From contig JAJZFF010000497.1 in assembly GCA_021805485.1 (NCBI GenBank), positions 1-7,570 on the forward strand: a stretch of 7,570 nucleotides of DNA, read 5' to 3'. Each line of letters begins with the position of its first letter. Positions within the stretch are counted from its first letter, which is position 1. The notes beneath the pieces were generated by a model. That model saw only the letters and a list, made by a program, of their open reading frames with translations. It did no database searches and was not told where the DNA came from. Both the position numbers and the translations under genes were made by a program. This stretch comes from Pseudomonadota bacterium. Lineage in GTDB: Bacteria; Pseudomonadota; Alphaproteobacteria; Acetobacterales; Acetobacteraceae. This document shows, piece by piece, positions 1 to 6,581 of this stretch.

Positions 1-2263
1 CGTGGAAATTGGTGCGCAGCACCGCGTCCAGCAGCCGGCGGTAGCGGCGGAGGATGCGATCTTCCTCGGGGCTGGCAACGGCATCGAGCAGGTCGCGCCA
101 GCGCGCATCCAGTGCCGCCTCGGCCTCCGGATCACGATTCCGGTCAGGATCGAAGCGGATGTGGAACAGTTCGACCAGCAGCCGGGTCGCCGCCGGATTG
201 GCGGCAAGCGCTGCCTCCACCGCATTCTGGCTGAACGGCGCGCGCACCTGGCGGCACCATTTGAACATGGCGCGCATCAGCCATACTTCGCGCCAGTCGA
301 GCCCGGCGCGCAGGATCAGGCGGTTAAATCCATCGACCTCGGCCCGGTGGTCCGATTCGGCCTCGATTGCCTCCAGCACCGCGCTGGCCCGTCCGGTCAG
401 GTCGAAGGCCTCGCGATCCGCGGTCTCCAGCGTGAGGCGCTGAAGCATGACCGCGCCGCCGCGGGCAGCGAGCCGGTAAGGCACCTCCTCGATCACCCGC
501 AGGCCAAGGCTTTCGATCAGCGGCACGATGTCCGAGAGCGGCACGGCCTCGCCGGCGCGGAACAGCTTGAGCACCACGCGGTCGTCCGCCATGCCGAACG
601 GCCGCACAAGGGCGAGGCGGAACCGGCCGGCGGCGCGCGCCGCGGCGGCAGCCTCGATGTCGCGCACGGCGATATGGGCCGGGGTGGATGCCGCATATTC
701 CGGCGGGAAAGCATCGCCCCATTCGGCAAGGGTCGCCGCCGCCGTCACGTCGCCCTGTTCGCCGGTCAGCGCGTCGGCCAGTCTTTCTCGGAAACTGCGC
801 GCGGCCTCTTTCATTGCGGCCTCGAGCGCCGCGACATCCAGTGCCCGGGCCCGCTTGGGGTCAGCGGCGATGATGAAATTCACCCGTGCCAGCGGCCCGT
901 CACCCATCGCGGTCGCGTAACCGACCAGTTCGCCGCCGGCGGCACGGTTGATCATGCCGGAGAGCGCGTGGCGCAGCGCGGTATCGAACCGATCGCGCGG
1001 GACGAACACGATGGCGGAGATGTGCCGCCCGAACGGATCCCGACGCAGGAACAGCGCCAGTTCCGGCCGCACCTGCAGCCCCATCACCCGCATCGCTGCG
1101 GCGAGGATTTCATCGGGCAGGCCCTGGAAAAGGTCGTCCCGCGGCCAGGTATCGAGAATGTGCCGCAGCGCGCGGCCGTCATGCCCCGAGGGATCGACGC
1201 CGGAGTCCTGCATGATCCGCTCAACCTTTTCGCGCAGCATGGGGATGCTGCGAGGGTTGCGGTTGTAGGAGTCCGGGGCGAACAGGCCGGCGAACAGGGT
1301 GAGGCCAACCGGGTGGCCGCTCGCATCGCAGGTCTTCACCACGACGACGTCATAAAGTTGGGCGCGCTGCACGCGGCTGCTGATATCGGCCTTGGCCACC
1401 GCCACGCGGTCGAACCGCGCGAGCGCCTCCTCGGCCACCGCGCGCCAGGCAGCGGCATCGCGCAGGATGTCGAACAGGGCGACGTCATCCGCGCGCAGCA
1501 CGCCGAGTCCCGCGCCATCCGGCACGAGCGCGTAATCGCGCCCGAGTCCGATCTCCTGCAGCCCAAGCAGGATGAAATTGTCATTGGCGATCCAGCCGAG
1601 CAGGTCGCGCTCCGGCCCCTCGGCAAGAGCGGCGAAACGCTCGTGCAGGCGCTGGTGCATTGCCTCCGCATCGGCGACGGCGGCGGTGGCATCCTGCATC
1701 GCGCGGCGAATGTCCTGGGCGATCGCATCGAGCCGGGTCGGATCGGTTTCGGGGCCGAAGGCGATCTGGATCATCGACTCTGGCCGGCCCGCGCCGATCC
1801 CGCGCAGCGCGCCGTCCGCGTCGCGCTCGACCGTGAGCACCGGATGGACCAGGGCATGAACAGGCTGTTCCAGGCTTTGCAGCACCGCAAGAGCGGATTC
1901 CACAAGAAATGGGCGGTCGTCGTTGATCAGTTCCAGCACGGCATTGGCGTTGCCCCAGCCTGCGCCGCCGCCGCGCGGATTGAACACGCGCAGCAGGCTT
2001 TCACCCGGCCGCCGCTCCTGCGCGAAGGACCAGAGCGAGAGTGCCGCCGCCGCGACGTCCTCCGCGGGCCGGGCGGCGAGATCGGCTGTGGCGATGCCCG
2101 CTGCGTAATGATCGAGAAAACCGCAGGCCGCGTCCGCGAGGGGACCTTGCAGGCTGCGCCGAATTGCGCCGGCGATCCCATCGAGCAGCGCATCGCGGCC
2201 TGGTCCGTGGCGCACGGTCACCGATCCGTGGCCCCGCCCCGTCGCGTCGTTCGCCGGGCTCAT
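1..2263 (-). CDS. NAD-specific glutamate dehydrogenase, large (about 180 kDa) type, N-terminal part (3' end beyond window)
   Basis: Oxidatively deaminates L-glutamate to 2-oxoglutarate and ammonia with NAD+, in the cytoplasm; large members of this family run to about 1,600 residues. The first 754 residues are visible, that is the regulatory ACT-like half; the dehydrogenase domain is outside the window. Family hallmarks I can read are FNP (residues 94-96), NDDRPFLVES (114-123), an HP pair at 140-141, RPES (160-163), GWIANDNFILLG (223-234), APDSYNRNP (329-337), RRDPFGRH (407-414) with FVPRDRF (420-426), and a terminal stretch with RILRRYRR and RTNF typical of the region before the catalytic domain. 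The start ATG is at 2263, preceded by CGGGAG at 2271-2276 with 7-nt spacing. The ATG at 2291 is in another frame. It is transcribed divergently from ftsH. No frameshift or internal stop is seen. The family assignment is firm; allosteric control cannot be read from this part. Confidence 0.93.
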   Translation of the reverse strand, partial: MSPANDATGRGHGSVTVRHGPGRDALLDGIAGAIRRSLQGPLADAACGFLDHYAAGIATADLAARPAEDVAAAALSLWSFAQERRPGESLLRVFNPRGGGAGWGNANAVLELINDDRPFLVESALAVLQSLEQPVHALVHPVLTVERDADGALRGIGAGRPESMIQIAFGPETDPTRLDAIAQDIRRAMQDATAAVADAEAMHQRLHERFAALAEGPERDLLGWIANDNFILLGLQEIGLGRDYALVPDGAGLGVLRADDVALFDILRDAAAWRAVAEEALARFDRVAVAKADISSRVQRAQLYDVVVVKTCDASGHPVGLTLFAGLFAPDSYNRNPRSIPMLREKVERIMQDSGVDPSGHDGRALRHILDTWPRDDLFQGLPDEILAAAMRVMGLQVRPELALFLRRDPFGRHISAIVFVPRDRFDTALRHALSGMINRAAGGELVGYATAMGDGPLARVNFIIAADPKRARALDVAALEAAMKEAARSFRERLADALTGEQGDVTAAATLAEWGDAFPPEYAASTPAHIAVRDIEAAAAARAAGRFRLALVRPFGMADDRVVLKLFRAGEAVPLSDIVPLIESLGLRVIEEVPYRLAARGGAVMLQRLTLETADREAFDLTGRASAVLEAIEAESDHRAEVDGFNRLILRAGLDWREVWLMRAMFKWCRQVRAPFSQNAVEAALAANPAATRLLVELFHIRFDPDRNRDPEAEAALDARWRDLLDAVASPEEDRILRRYRRLLDAVLRTNFH

Positions 2264-2411
2264 GACCGAACTCCCGATAATCCCGCTCCATAGCCAGAAG
2301 CGGACGCCGCCTTCACCGGCATCGATCTGGCGCCCGGCGCCGCAACGATCATCCCAAACCTGGCCGCGGACTCGAGCATGACGTGTTCCCCTTCGTCTGC
2401 CGTGTCGTTGA

Positions 2412-2440
2412 ACTGTCGAACCGGTCCGACGCCTTGTCAA
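2412..2440 (-). promoter_or_regulatory. Possible sigma70-type promoter for the glutamate dehydrogenase gene
   Basis: On the minus strand a perfect TTGACA lies at 2440-2435, followed by a 17-base spacer and GACAGT at 2417-2412. The -10 element matches the TATAAT consensus at only three of six positions. Transcription would start near 2405, giving a leader of roughly 140 nt before the gdh ATG at 2263. The -35 match is good and the spacing ideal, but the weak -10 and the absence of other support keep this tentative. Confidence 0.3.
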
Positions 2441-2470
2441 TTCACGTCTGACCGGCGGCAGCTCCGCATG

Positions 2471-2517
2471 AAATTTCGTTCTTTATTGATAATAATTCAA
2501 AGAAACCGTCATTTGAT
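2471..2517 (+). promoter_or_regulatory. AT-rich patch upstream of ftsH, probable promoter area
   Basis: This segment is rich in A and T within GC-rich DNA and sits 65-110 bp before the ftsH start. It includes TTGATAATAATTCAA at 2486-2500, with TTGA/TCAA ends forming a short dyad. I could not place a convincing -35/-10 pair: TTGATA at 2486-2491 is a fair -35, but the -10 positions 16-18 bases downstream are poor. I also see no good heat-shock (sigma32-type) element. The call rests on base composition and position only. Confidence 0.3.
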
Positions 2518-2533
2518 CCCGCTCAAGGCGGGA
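2517..2533 (+). promoter_or_regulatory. Short stem-loop in the ftsH leader
   Basis: TCCCGC at 2517-2522 and GCGGGA at 2528-2533 form a perfect 6-bp stem with a 5-base loop (TCAAG). It lies 48 bases before the ftsH ATG and has no T-run after it, so it is not a terminator. The right arm is part of GGCGGGAC (2527-2534), which recurs at 2554-2561, so the leader could pair in two alternative ways. A regulatory role in the mRNA leader is possible but unproven. Confidence 0.3.
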
Positions 2534-2581
2534 CCGGAGATCGCTGCTAAACTGGCGGGACAATTTCCGGGTCGGACGGAT

Positions 2582-4483
2582 ATGGACATCAAGCGCGAGC
2601 ACAAGATCAATTTCTGGTTTCTCATCGCCGCCGTGATCGGTGTGCTGCTGATCCAGAACCTCCTCACCCGTCCGCCAGACGTGAAGGTGATTCCCTACAG
2701 CGAATTCCTCACCCTTGCGAAGTCGGGGGGTGTTGCCGACCTCCGGATCGACCAGGATAGGATCACCGGCCGCTTCACCAAGCCGCCGGCGAAAACACCG
2801 GCGACATTCGAAACCAACAGGGTCGAACCGGCGCTAGCCGCGACACTCGAAAAGACCGGGATCAGCTTCGCGGCGACGCCGGGGCCCACCCTGCTCGAGC
2901 GCGCGCTTGGCTGGGTGCTGCCGATCTTCCTCTTCGCGTTCATCTGGCTGTTCCTGATCCGCCGCATGTCCGGGGAGTCCGGTGTCGGCGGCATGATGTC
3001 GATCGGCAAAAGCCGGGCGAAAATCTATGTCGAGAAGGATATCAAGGTGACCTTTGCCGACGTTGCCGGCGTCGACGAGGCGAAGGCCGAGCTACAGGAA
3101 GTGGTCGATTTCCTCCGGAATCCGAAGGAATACGGCCGCCTCGGCGCGCGCGTTCCCAAGGGGATCCTGCTGGTTGGCCCGCCAGGAACAGGCAAGACGC
3201 TGCTCGCGCGCGCCGTCGCCGGCGAGGCCGGCGTGACCTTCTTCTCGATTTCGGGATCGGAATTCGTCGAGATGTTCGTCGGCGTCGGCGCGGCCCGCGT
3301 GCGCGACCTGTTCGAGCAGGCGCGACGGCAGGCGCCGGCGATCGTCTTCATCGACGAACTCGATGCGCTCGGCCGCGCGCGTGGCGGCATTTTCACCGGC
3401 GGCGGGCACGACGAGAAAGAGCAGACGCTGAACCAGTTGCTGACCGAACTCGACGGGTTCGACAGCAGCACCGGCGTCGTTCTCCTTGCCGCGACCAACC
3501 GCCCCGAAATTCTCGACGCGGCGCTGCTGCGTGCAGGTCGGTTCGACCGGCAGGTGCTGGTCGACCGGCCGGACCGCAAGGGACGCATTGCCATCCTGAC
3601 CATCCATGCGAAGCGCATCACCCTCGCTCCCGATGTCTCGATCGAGCAGGTCGCGGCGCTGACGCCGGGCTTCACCGGCGCGGATCTTGCCAATCTGGTG
3701 AACGAGGCCGCGCTGCTCGCCACCCGGCGCCGGGCCGATGCCGTGACGCTGGAGGATTTCAACCAGGCGATCGAGCGCATCGTCGCCGGGCTGGAGAAGC
3801 GCAACCGGCTGCTCAACCCGCACGAGCGGGACATCGTCGCCCATCACGAAACCGGCCATGCGCTTGTCGCCATGGCGCTGCCGGGCGCCGATCCTGTGCA
3901 GAAGATCTCGATCATCCCGCGCGGGATCGCCGCCCTCGGCTACACCATCCAGCGCCCGCTGGAGGACCGTTACCTGATGGACCGGCGGGAACTGTTCCAG
4001 CGGATGACGGTGCTGCTGGCGGGCCGCGCCGCCGAATCCCTGGTATTCGACGAGGTTTCGACCGGGGCGGCGGATGACTTCGTGAAGGCCACCGAGATCG
4101 CCCGCAGCATGGTGCTGCGCTATGGCATGGTGCCGGAACTCGGCCTCGTGGCTTATGAAACGGACTCAGGCAGCGCCTGGCTCGGCGGTGCCTCGGCCAC
4201 CGATCTCAGGCCACGCCGCTACGGCGAGCAGACGGCGGATGCGATCGACGCCGCGGTGCGGGATATTCTCGATACAGCGTTCGAGGCGGCGCGTCTCATC
4301 CTGCGGCAGAATCGTGCCCTGCTCGACGAGGTGGCAGATGATCTGCTGCGGCGGGAAACGCTCGCTGCCGCCGATCTGCAGCTCATCGCCGCACGGGTGA
4401 TCCGGCCTGCTGCCCTGCCCTTCCTGCCCGCGCCGGATCAGCCTTCGGCGGCGGCGGCGGCGAGTGTCACCACGATCGGGTGA
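2582..4483 (+). CDS. ftsH: ATP-dependent zinc metalloprotease FtsH-family membrane protease
   Basis: Membrane-anchored AAA+ protease that unfolds and degrades damaged or unassembled membrane proteins and some regulators; it works as a hexamer facing the cytoplasm. The 633-residue product is complete: TM1 about 11-28, a short periplasmic domain about 29-108, TM2 about 109-127, Walker A GPPGTGKT (199-206), pore motif FVG (232-234), Walker B IDELD (257-261, with D258 and E259), SRH arginines R320 and R323, and the zinc site HETGH (H422, E423, H426) with third ligand D499. All key residues are present. Divergence from housekeeping FtsH includes IDELDALGR for the usual IDEIDAVGR, LLRAGR for LLRPGR, HETGH for HEAGH, and an Ala/Ser tail (622-628). 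The start at 2582 is chosen because [13 protein letters not shown] opens directly into TM1; the ribosome site is weak (GGACGG). It has no tilS or folP neighbour, so it looks like an accessory paralogue (inferred). Confidence 0.94.
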   Translation: MDIKREHKINFWFLIAAVIGVLLIQNLLTRPPDVKVIPYSEFLTLAKSGGVADLRIDQDRITGRFTKPPAKTPATFETNRVEPALAATLEKTGISFAATPGPTLLERALGWVLPIFLFAFIWLFLIRRMSGESGVGGMMSIGKSRAKIYVEKDIKVTFADVAGVDEAKAELQEVVDFLRNPKEYGRLGARVPKGILLVGPPGTGKTLLARAVAGEAGVTFFSISGSEFVEMFVGVGAARVRDLFEQARRQAPAIVFIDELDALGRARGGIFTGGGHDEKEQTLNQLLTELDGFDSSTGVVLLAATNRPEILDAALLRAGRFDRQVLVDRPDRKGRIAILTIHAKRITLAPDVSIEQVAALTPGFTGADLANLVNEAALLATRRRADAVTLEDFNQAIERIVAGLEKRNRLLNPHERDIVAHHETGHALVAMALPGADPVQKISIIPRGIAALGYTIQRPLEDRYLMDRRELFQRMTVLLAGRAAESLVFDEVSTGAADDFVKATEIARSMVLRYGMVPELGLVAYETDSGSAWLGGASATDLRPRRYGEQTADAIDAAVRDILDTAFEAARLILRQNRALLDEVADDLLRRETLAAADLQLIAARVIRPAALPFLPAPDQPSAAAAASVTTIG

Positions 4484-5052
4484 TGATCGGAACTGCCGCG
4501 GCCGAGCACCCGGGCCTCATGCGCGTGCAGGTCGCGCACCATGCAACGGTCGAGCCGGAACGGCACCATCTCGCCGGCGCGGCAGGTGGTCTGCCTCGGG
4601 CCGACATCTCGATATCCCCTGAGCCGGATCGGGCCCACCGCATTGTAGTCGCCAACGATCACCGCCGGGCCGTCGATCTGCCGGGCGATATGGCGAAGCT
4701 GCAGGCGGTTGAGCATCTGCCCGTGCGAGAGATGGACGTTGGCGAAGGTGATTCCCTGCGCCTCCACCAGCAGGGCGAGGCGCGGCGGCACCCTTCCGGG
4801 CATGACCGAAGCCGGCAACCGCACCGTGCCGGGCTCAGCCAGCGGTGCGGGACTCCAGACGGCAAGCCCGTAGATCCGCCCCTGCATCGGCGCGCGATAG
4901 AACCATCCGCCGCAAAGATCGGTGACCTGGGCAATCGACTCGGTCGCTTCCTGCATCAGCATCAGGTCGGGCCGGTAATCCTCGATCAGCGCCGCGACCT
5001 CGCGGGCCTCGGCGCCCACGCGGCGGAGCAGGTTCCAGCTGATCAGGCGCAT
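4438..5052 (-). CDS. Endonuclease/exonuclease/phosphatase (EEP) family protein, YbhP-like by context
   Basis: Metal-dependent phosphodiesterase or phosphomonoesterase of the EEP fold (the DNase I / sphingomyelinase / inositol phosphatase superfamily); the substrate cannot be read from sequence. The 204-residue product shows the family motifs in order: SWN with N7, LMQEA with the metal-binding E35, NVHLSHG with H107, GDYN with D135 and N137, LDR with D168, and SDHHP with D189 and H190. The active site appears complete. No signal peptide or membrane segment is present, so it is probably cytoplasmic. The start at 5052 is supported by a strong AAAGGGAG ribosome site at 5060-5068 and by beginning right at the first conserved strand; the frame is open to an ATG at 5145, but that extension looks non-coding. 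It is divergent from the cardiolipin synthase gene (125 bp apart), and its last 46 bp overlap the ftsH tail. The small size is near the lower end for the family. Confidence 0.88.
   Translation of the reverse strand: MRLISWNLLRRVGAEAREVAALIEDYRPDLMLMQEATESIAQVTDLCGGWFYRAPMQGRIYGLAVWSPAPLAEPGTVRLPASVMPGRVPPRLALLVEAQGITFANVHLSHGQMLNRLQLRHIARQIDGPAVIVGDYNAVGPIRLRGYRDVGPRQTTCRAGEMVPFRLDRCMVRDLHAHEARVLGRGSSDHHPIVVTLAAAAAEG
4446..4462. repeat. CGG triplet microsatellite in a convergent gene overlap
   Basis: Five CGG units plus CG lie inside the 46-bp overlap of the ftsH and EEP gene tails. Read on the plus strand the tract gives A623-A627 of FtsH; read on the minus strand it gives A198-A202 of the EEP protein. 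A gain or loss of whole triplets would lengthen or shorten polyalanine in both proteins without a frameshift. Confidence 0.75.
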
Positions 5053-5177
5053 CGGCAAACCTCCCTTTGAGCACGCCGTCAGGCCAGCTGACGGCAGGAC
5101 AATGCGAATGATATGGTAGCCTCCCCGCCCATCTTGTGTATGCATGGCGGCATGGCAGCCAATGACGAACGGCGCGG
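5053..5177. promoter_or_regulatory. Divergent promoter region between the EEP and cardiolipin synthase genes
   Basis: These 125 bases must drive both genes. On the minus strand TATCAT (5113-5108) matches the -10 consensus at five of six positions but lacks a good -35. On the plus strand CTGACG (5088-5093) and TATGGT (5112-5117) are separated by 18 bases and each match consensus at four of six. The two candidate -10 elements overlap, so both promoters could not be occupied at once if both are real. The inverted repeat at 5075-5095 sits beside them. Confidence 0.35.
5075..5095. promoter_or_regulatory. 8-bp inverted repeat, candidate operator or leader hairpin
   Basis: GCCGTCAG at 5075-5082 and its exact reverse complement CTGACGGC at 5088-5095 flank a 5-base centre (GCCAG). 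As DNA this is a good dyad for a dimeric repressor, overlapping the candidate plus-strand -35 element. As RNA on the minus strand it would form a stable stem-loop ending 7 bases before the EEP ribosome site (5060-5068). There is no T-run on either strand side, so it is unlikely to be a terminator. Confidence 0.45.
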
Positions 5178-6581
5178 ATGCGGCCGCTGATTTTCCTGCT
5201 CCTGCTGATTCATTGCGGAGTCGCCTTGGCGGTGACGCGGCACGCGCTGCTGCGCAAGGCGGATGTACGGGCGGCCCTCGGCTGGATCGCGATCGCCTGG
5301 CTGTCGGCAGTGATTGGCGGCCCGCTTTACCTTGCCTTCGGCATCAACCGGATCAACCGGCGCGCGAGCCGCCTCTCCGTCCGCACCGACTCGCTCGATG
5401 TCAGTTTCGGCGAAGCGACACCGCCCGACGCGCAACCCGCCATACAGGCGCTCGCCCGGGTCGGCCAGCGGGTCACCGGCGTTCCCCTGCAATCGGGCAA
5501 CGCCGTTGCCATCCACCACGGCGGATCCAAGGCCTATCCGGCGATGCTGGAGGCGATCCGCGCGGCACGACACAGCATCGCACTCGCATCCTACATTTTC
5601 CGCGATGACCGCGTCGGCCGGACCTTCGTCGCCGCCCTTGCCGCGGCGCATGAGCGGGGGGTCGAGGTTCGTGTGCTGATCGATGGCGTTGGCGGCGGCT
5701 ATCTGCGCGCGCCCGCCTTTCGCGCGCTGCGACGAGCCGGTGTGCCCTGCGCGAAGTTCCTGCACAGCTGGGCGCCATGGCGGATGCCGCTGCTGAACCT
5801 GCGCAACCACAAGAAGCTGCTGGTGATCGACGGCGGCGCCGGCTTCACCGGCGGGCTGAACATCGGCGCCGAGAATCTCGCCCCCGACGATCCGTCCGAC
5901 CGGGTGGACGATGTTCACCTTCGCGTGGAAGGGCCGGCCACACGGCAACTGATGGCCAGCTTCGCCCAGGACTGGCTGTTCACAACCGGCGAGACGCTCG
6001 AAGGTCCGGCCTGGTGGCCGCAGATCGGCGAGGCCGGCGTGACGCCCGCGCGCGGCATCCGCTCCGGACCGGATGGCGACCTGTTCAACCTCGAGACGAT
6101 TCTCGGTGCTGCGATCACCCTTGCGGAACGGCGGATCAGGATCGTCACCCCCTATTTCCTGCCTGATCCGCAGCTGGAGTTCGCCCTTGCCCAGGCCGCG
6201 CTCCGCGGGGTCGAGTTGCAGATCGTGATCCCGGAGCGGAGCGATCACCGGTTGATGGACTGGGCGATGCGCGCGCATCTGCGCTTCTTCCGCGCCATCC
6301 GCCCGCATGTGCGGCTCGGCGCAGCGCCATTCAACCACGCCAAGCTGGTGACGGTGGACGGCGCCTGGTGCCTGATCGGCAGCTCGAACTGGGACACGCG
6401 GAGCCTGCGGCTCAATTTTGAGTTCGATCTCGAATGCTACGATCCGGTCGTCTGCGCCAGGATCGACGCGTTGATCGACTCGAAAGTGGCGGCGGCGGCA
6501 CCGTTACGGCAGGGGCTCGAGACAGGGCCATTCGCGCCGCTACGCGACGCGGCCGCGCGCTTGCTCCTGCCCTATCTCTGA
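5178..6581 (+). CDS. cls: Cardiolipin synthase / phospholipase D family protein (ClsA-like)
   Basis: Predicted to make cardiolipin at the inner membrane by transphosphatidylation, joining two phosphatidylglycerols and releasing glycerol. The 467-residue product has the ClsA-like plan: hydrophobic segments at about 1-19 and 34-55, a linker, then two PLD catalytic domains. HKD motif 1 is NHKKLLVID with H211, K213 and D218, followed by FTGGLNIG (223-230). HKD motif 2 is NHAKLVTVD with H387, K389 and D394, followed by IGSSNWDTRS (400-409). Both are intact, and TPYFLPD (324-330) is also family-typical. The length is normal for Cls. The ATG at 5178 is the first start after an in-frame TGA at 5163; its ribosome site is weak (GGCGCGG). 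It is divergent from the EEP gene and overlaps the next gene tail-to-tail by 10 bp. A phospholipase D with another lipid substrate cannot be excluded. Confidence 0.92.
   Translation: MRPLIFLLLLIHCGVALAVTRHALLRKADVRAALGWIAIAWLSAVIGGPLYLAFGINRINRRASRLSVRTDSLDVSFGEATPPDAQPAIQALARVGQRVTGVPLQSGNAVAIHHGGSKAYPAMLEAIRAARHSIALASYIFRDDRVGRTFVAALAAAHERGVEVRVLIDGVGGGYLRAPAFRALRRAGVPCAKFLHSWAPWRMPLLNLRNHKKLLVIDGGAGFTGGLNIGAENLAPDDPSDRVDDVHLRVEGPATRQLMASFAQDWLFTTGETLEGPAWWPQIGEAGVTPARGIRSGPDGDLFNLETILGAAITLAERRIRIVTPYFLPDPQLEFALAQAALRGVELQIVIPERSDHRLMDWAMRAHLRFFRAIRPHVRLGAAPFNHAKLVTVDGAWCLIGSSNWDTRSLRLNFEFDLECYDPVVCARIDALIDSKVAAAAPLRQGLETGPFAPLRDAAARLLLPYL

Larger units (their letters stand above)
2264..2581. 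other. Divergent intergenic region between gdh and ftsH
   Basis: This stretch of 318 bases has no supported gene. The ftsH frame stays open upstream to 2378, but the 68 extra codons do not resemble an FtsH N-terminus and no ribosome binding site precedes the ATG codons at 2378 or 2468. The left part is GC-rich like the flanking genes and includes a GGCGCC repeat pair at 2329-2341. Positions 2471-2517 are strikingly AT-rich against the background. The region must carry the promoters for both divergent genes. It contains a possible gdh promoter (2412-2440) and a short hairpin (2517-2533), listed separately. Confidence 0.6.

Noticed and set aside
2..2293. Open frame of 763 codons on the plus strand opposite the glutamate dehydrogenase gene
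   Set aside because: The minus-strand frame translates into clear glutamate dehydrogenase motifs over its whole length. The plus-strand product is rich in R, H, A and G with no recognisable domain, as expected for an antisense frame in GC-rich DNA where stop codons are rare.
2329..2341. GGCGCC repeat pair as a terminator or operator
   Set aside because: The two palindromic hexamers are one base apart, cannot form a stable loop with each other, and have no T-run. It fits ordinary GC-rich background.
2378..2581. N-terminal extension of FtsH by 68 residues
   Set aside because: The frame is open, but the extension resembles no FtsH N-terminus, lacks a ribosome site, and crosses the AT-rich probable promoter area.
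3025..3859. Two long minus-strand open frames (269 and 255 codons) opposite ftsH
   Set aside because: They lie opposite the AAA+ domain of a fully conserved ftsH, have Ser/Arg-rich or low-complexity products, and lack ribosome binding sites.
4480..5070. Plus-strand open frame of 196 codons between ftsH and cls
   Set aside because: It is the antisense of the EEP gene, which has all family motifs and a strong ribosome site on the minus strand.
5053..5145. N-terminal extension of the EEP protein by 31 residues
   Set aside because: The start at 5052 has a strong ribosome site at 5060-5068 and begins exactly at the conserved first strand. The extension runs through the palindrome and promoter region.
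5079..6338. Open frame of 419 codons on the minus strand opposite cls
   Set aside because: The cls frame carries both HKD motifs and TM segments. The antisense product is low-complexity, rich in R, G, A and D, with no known motif.
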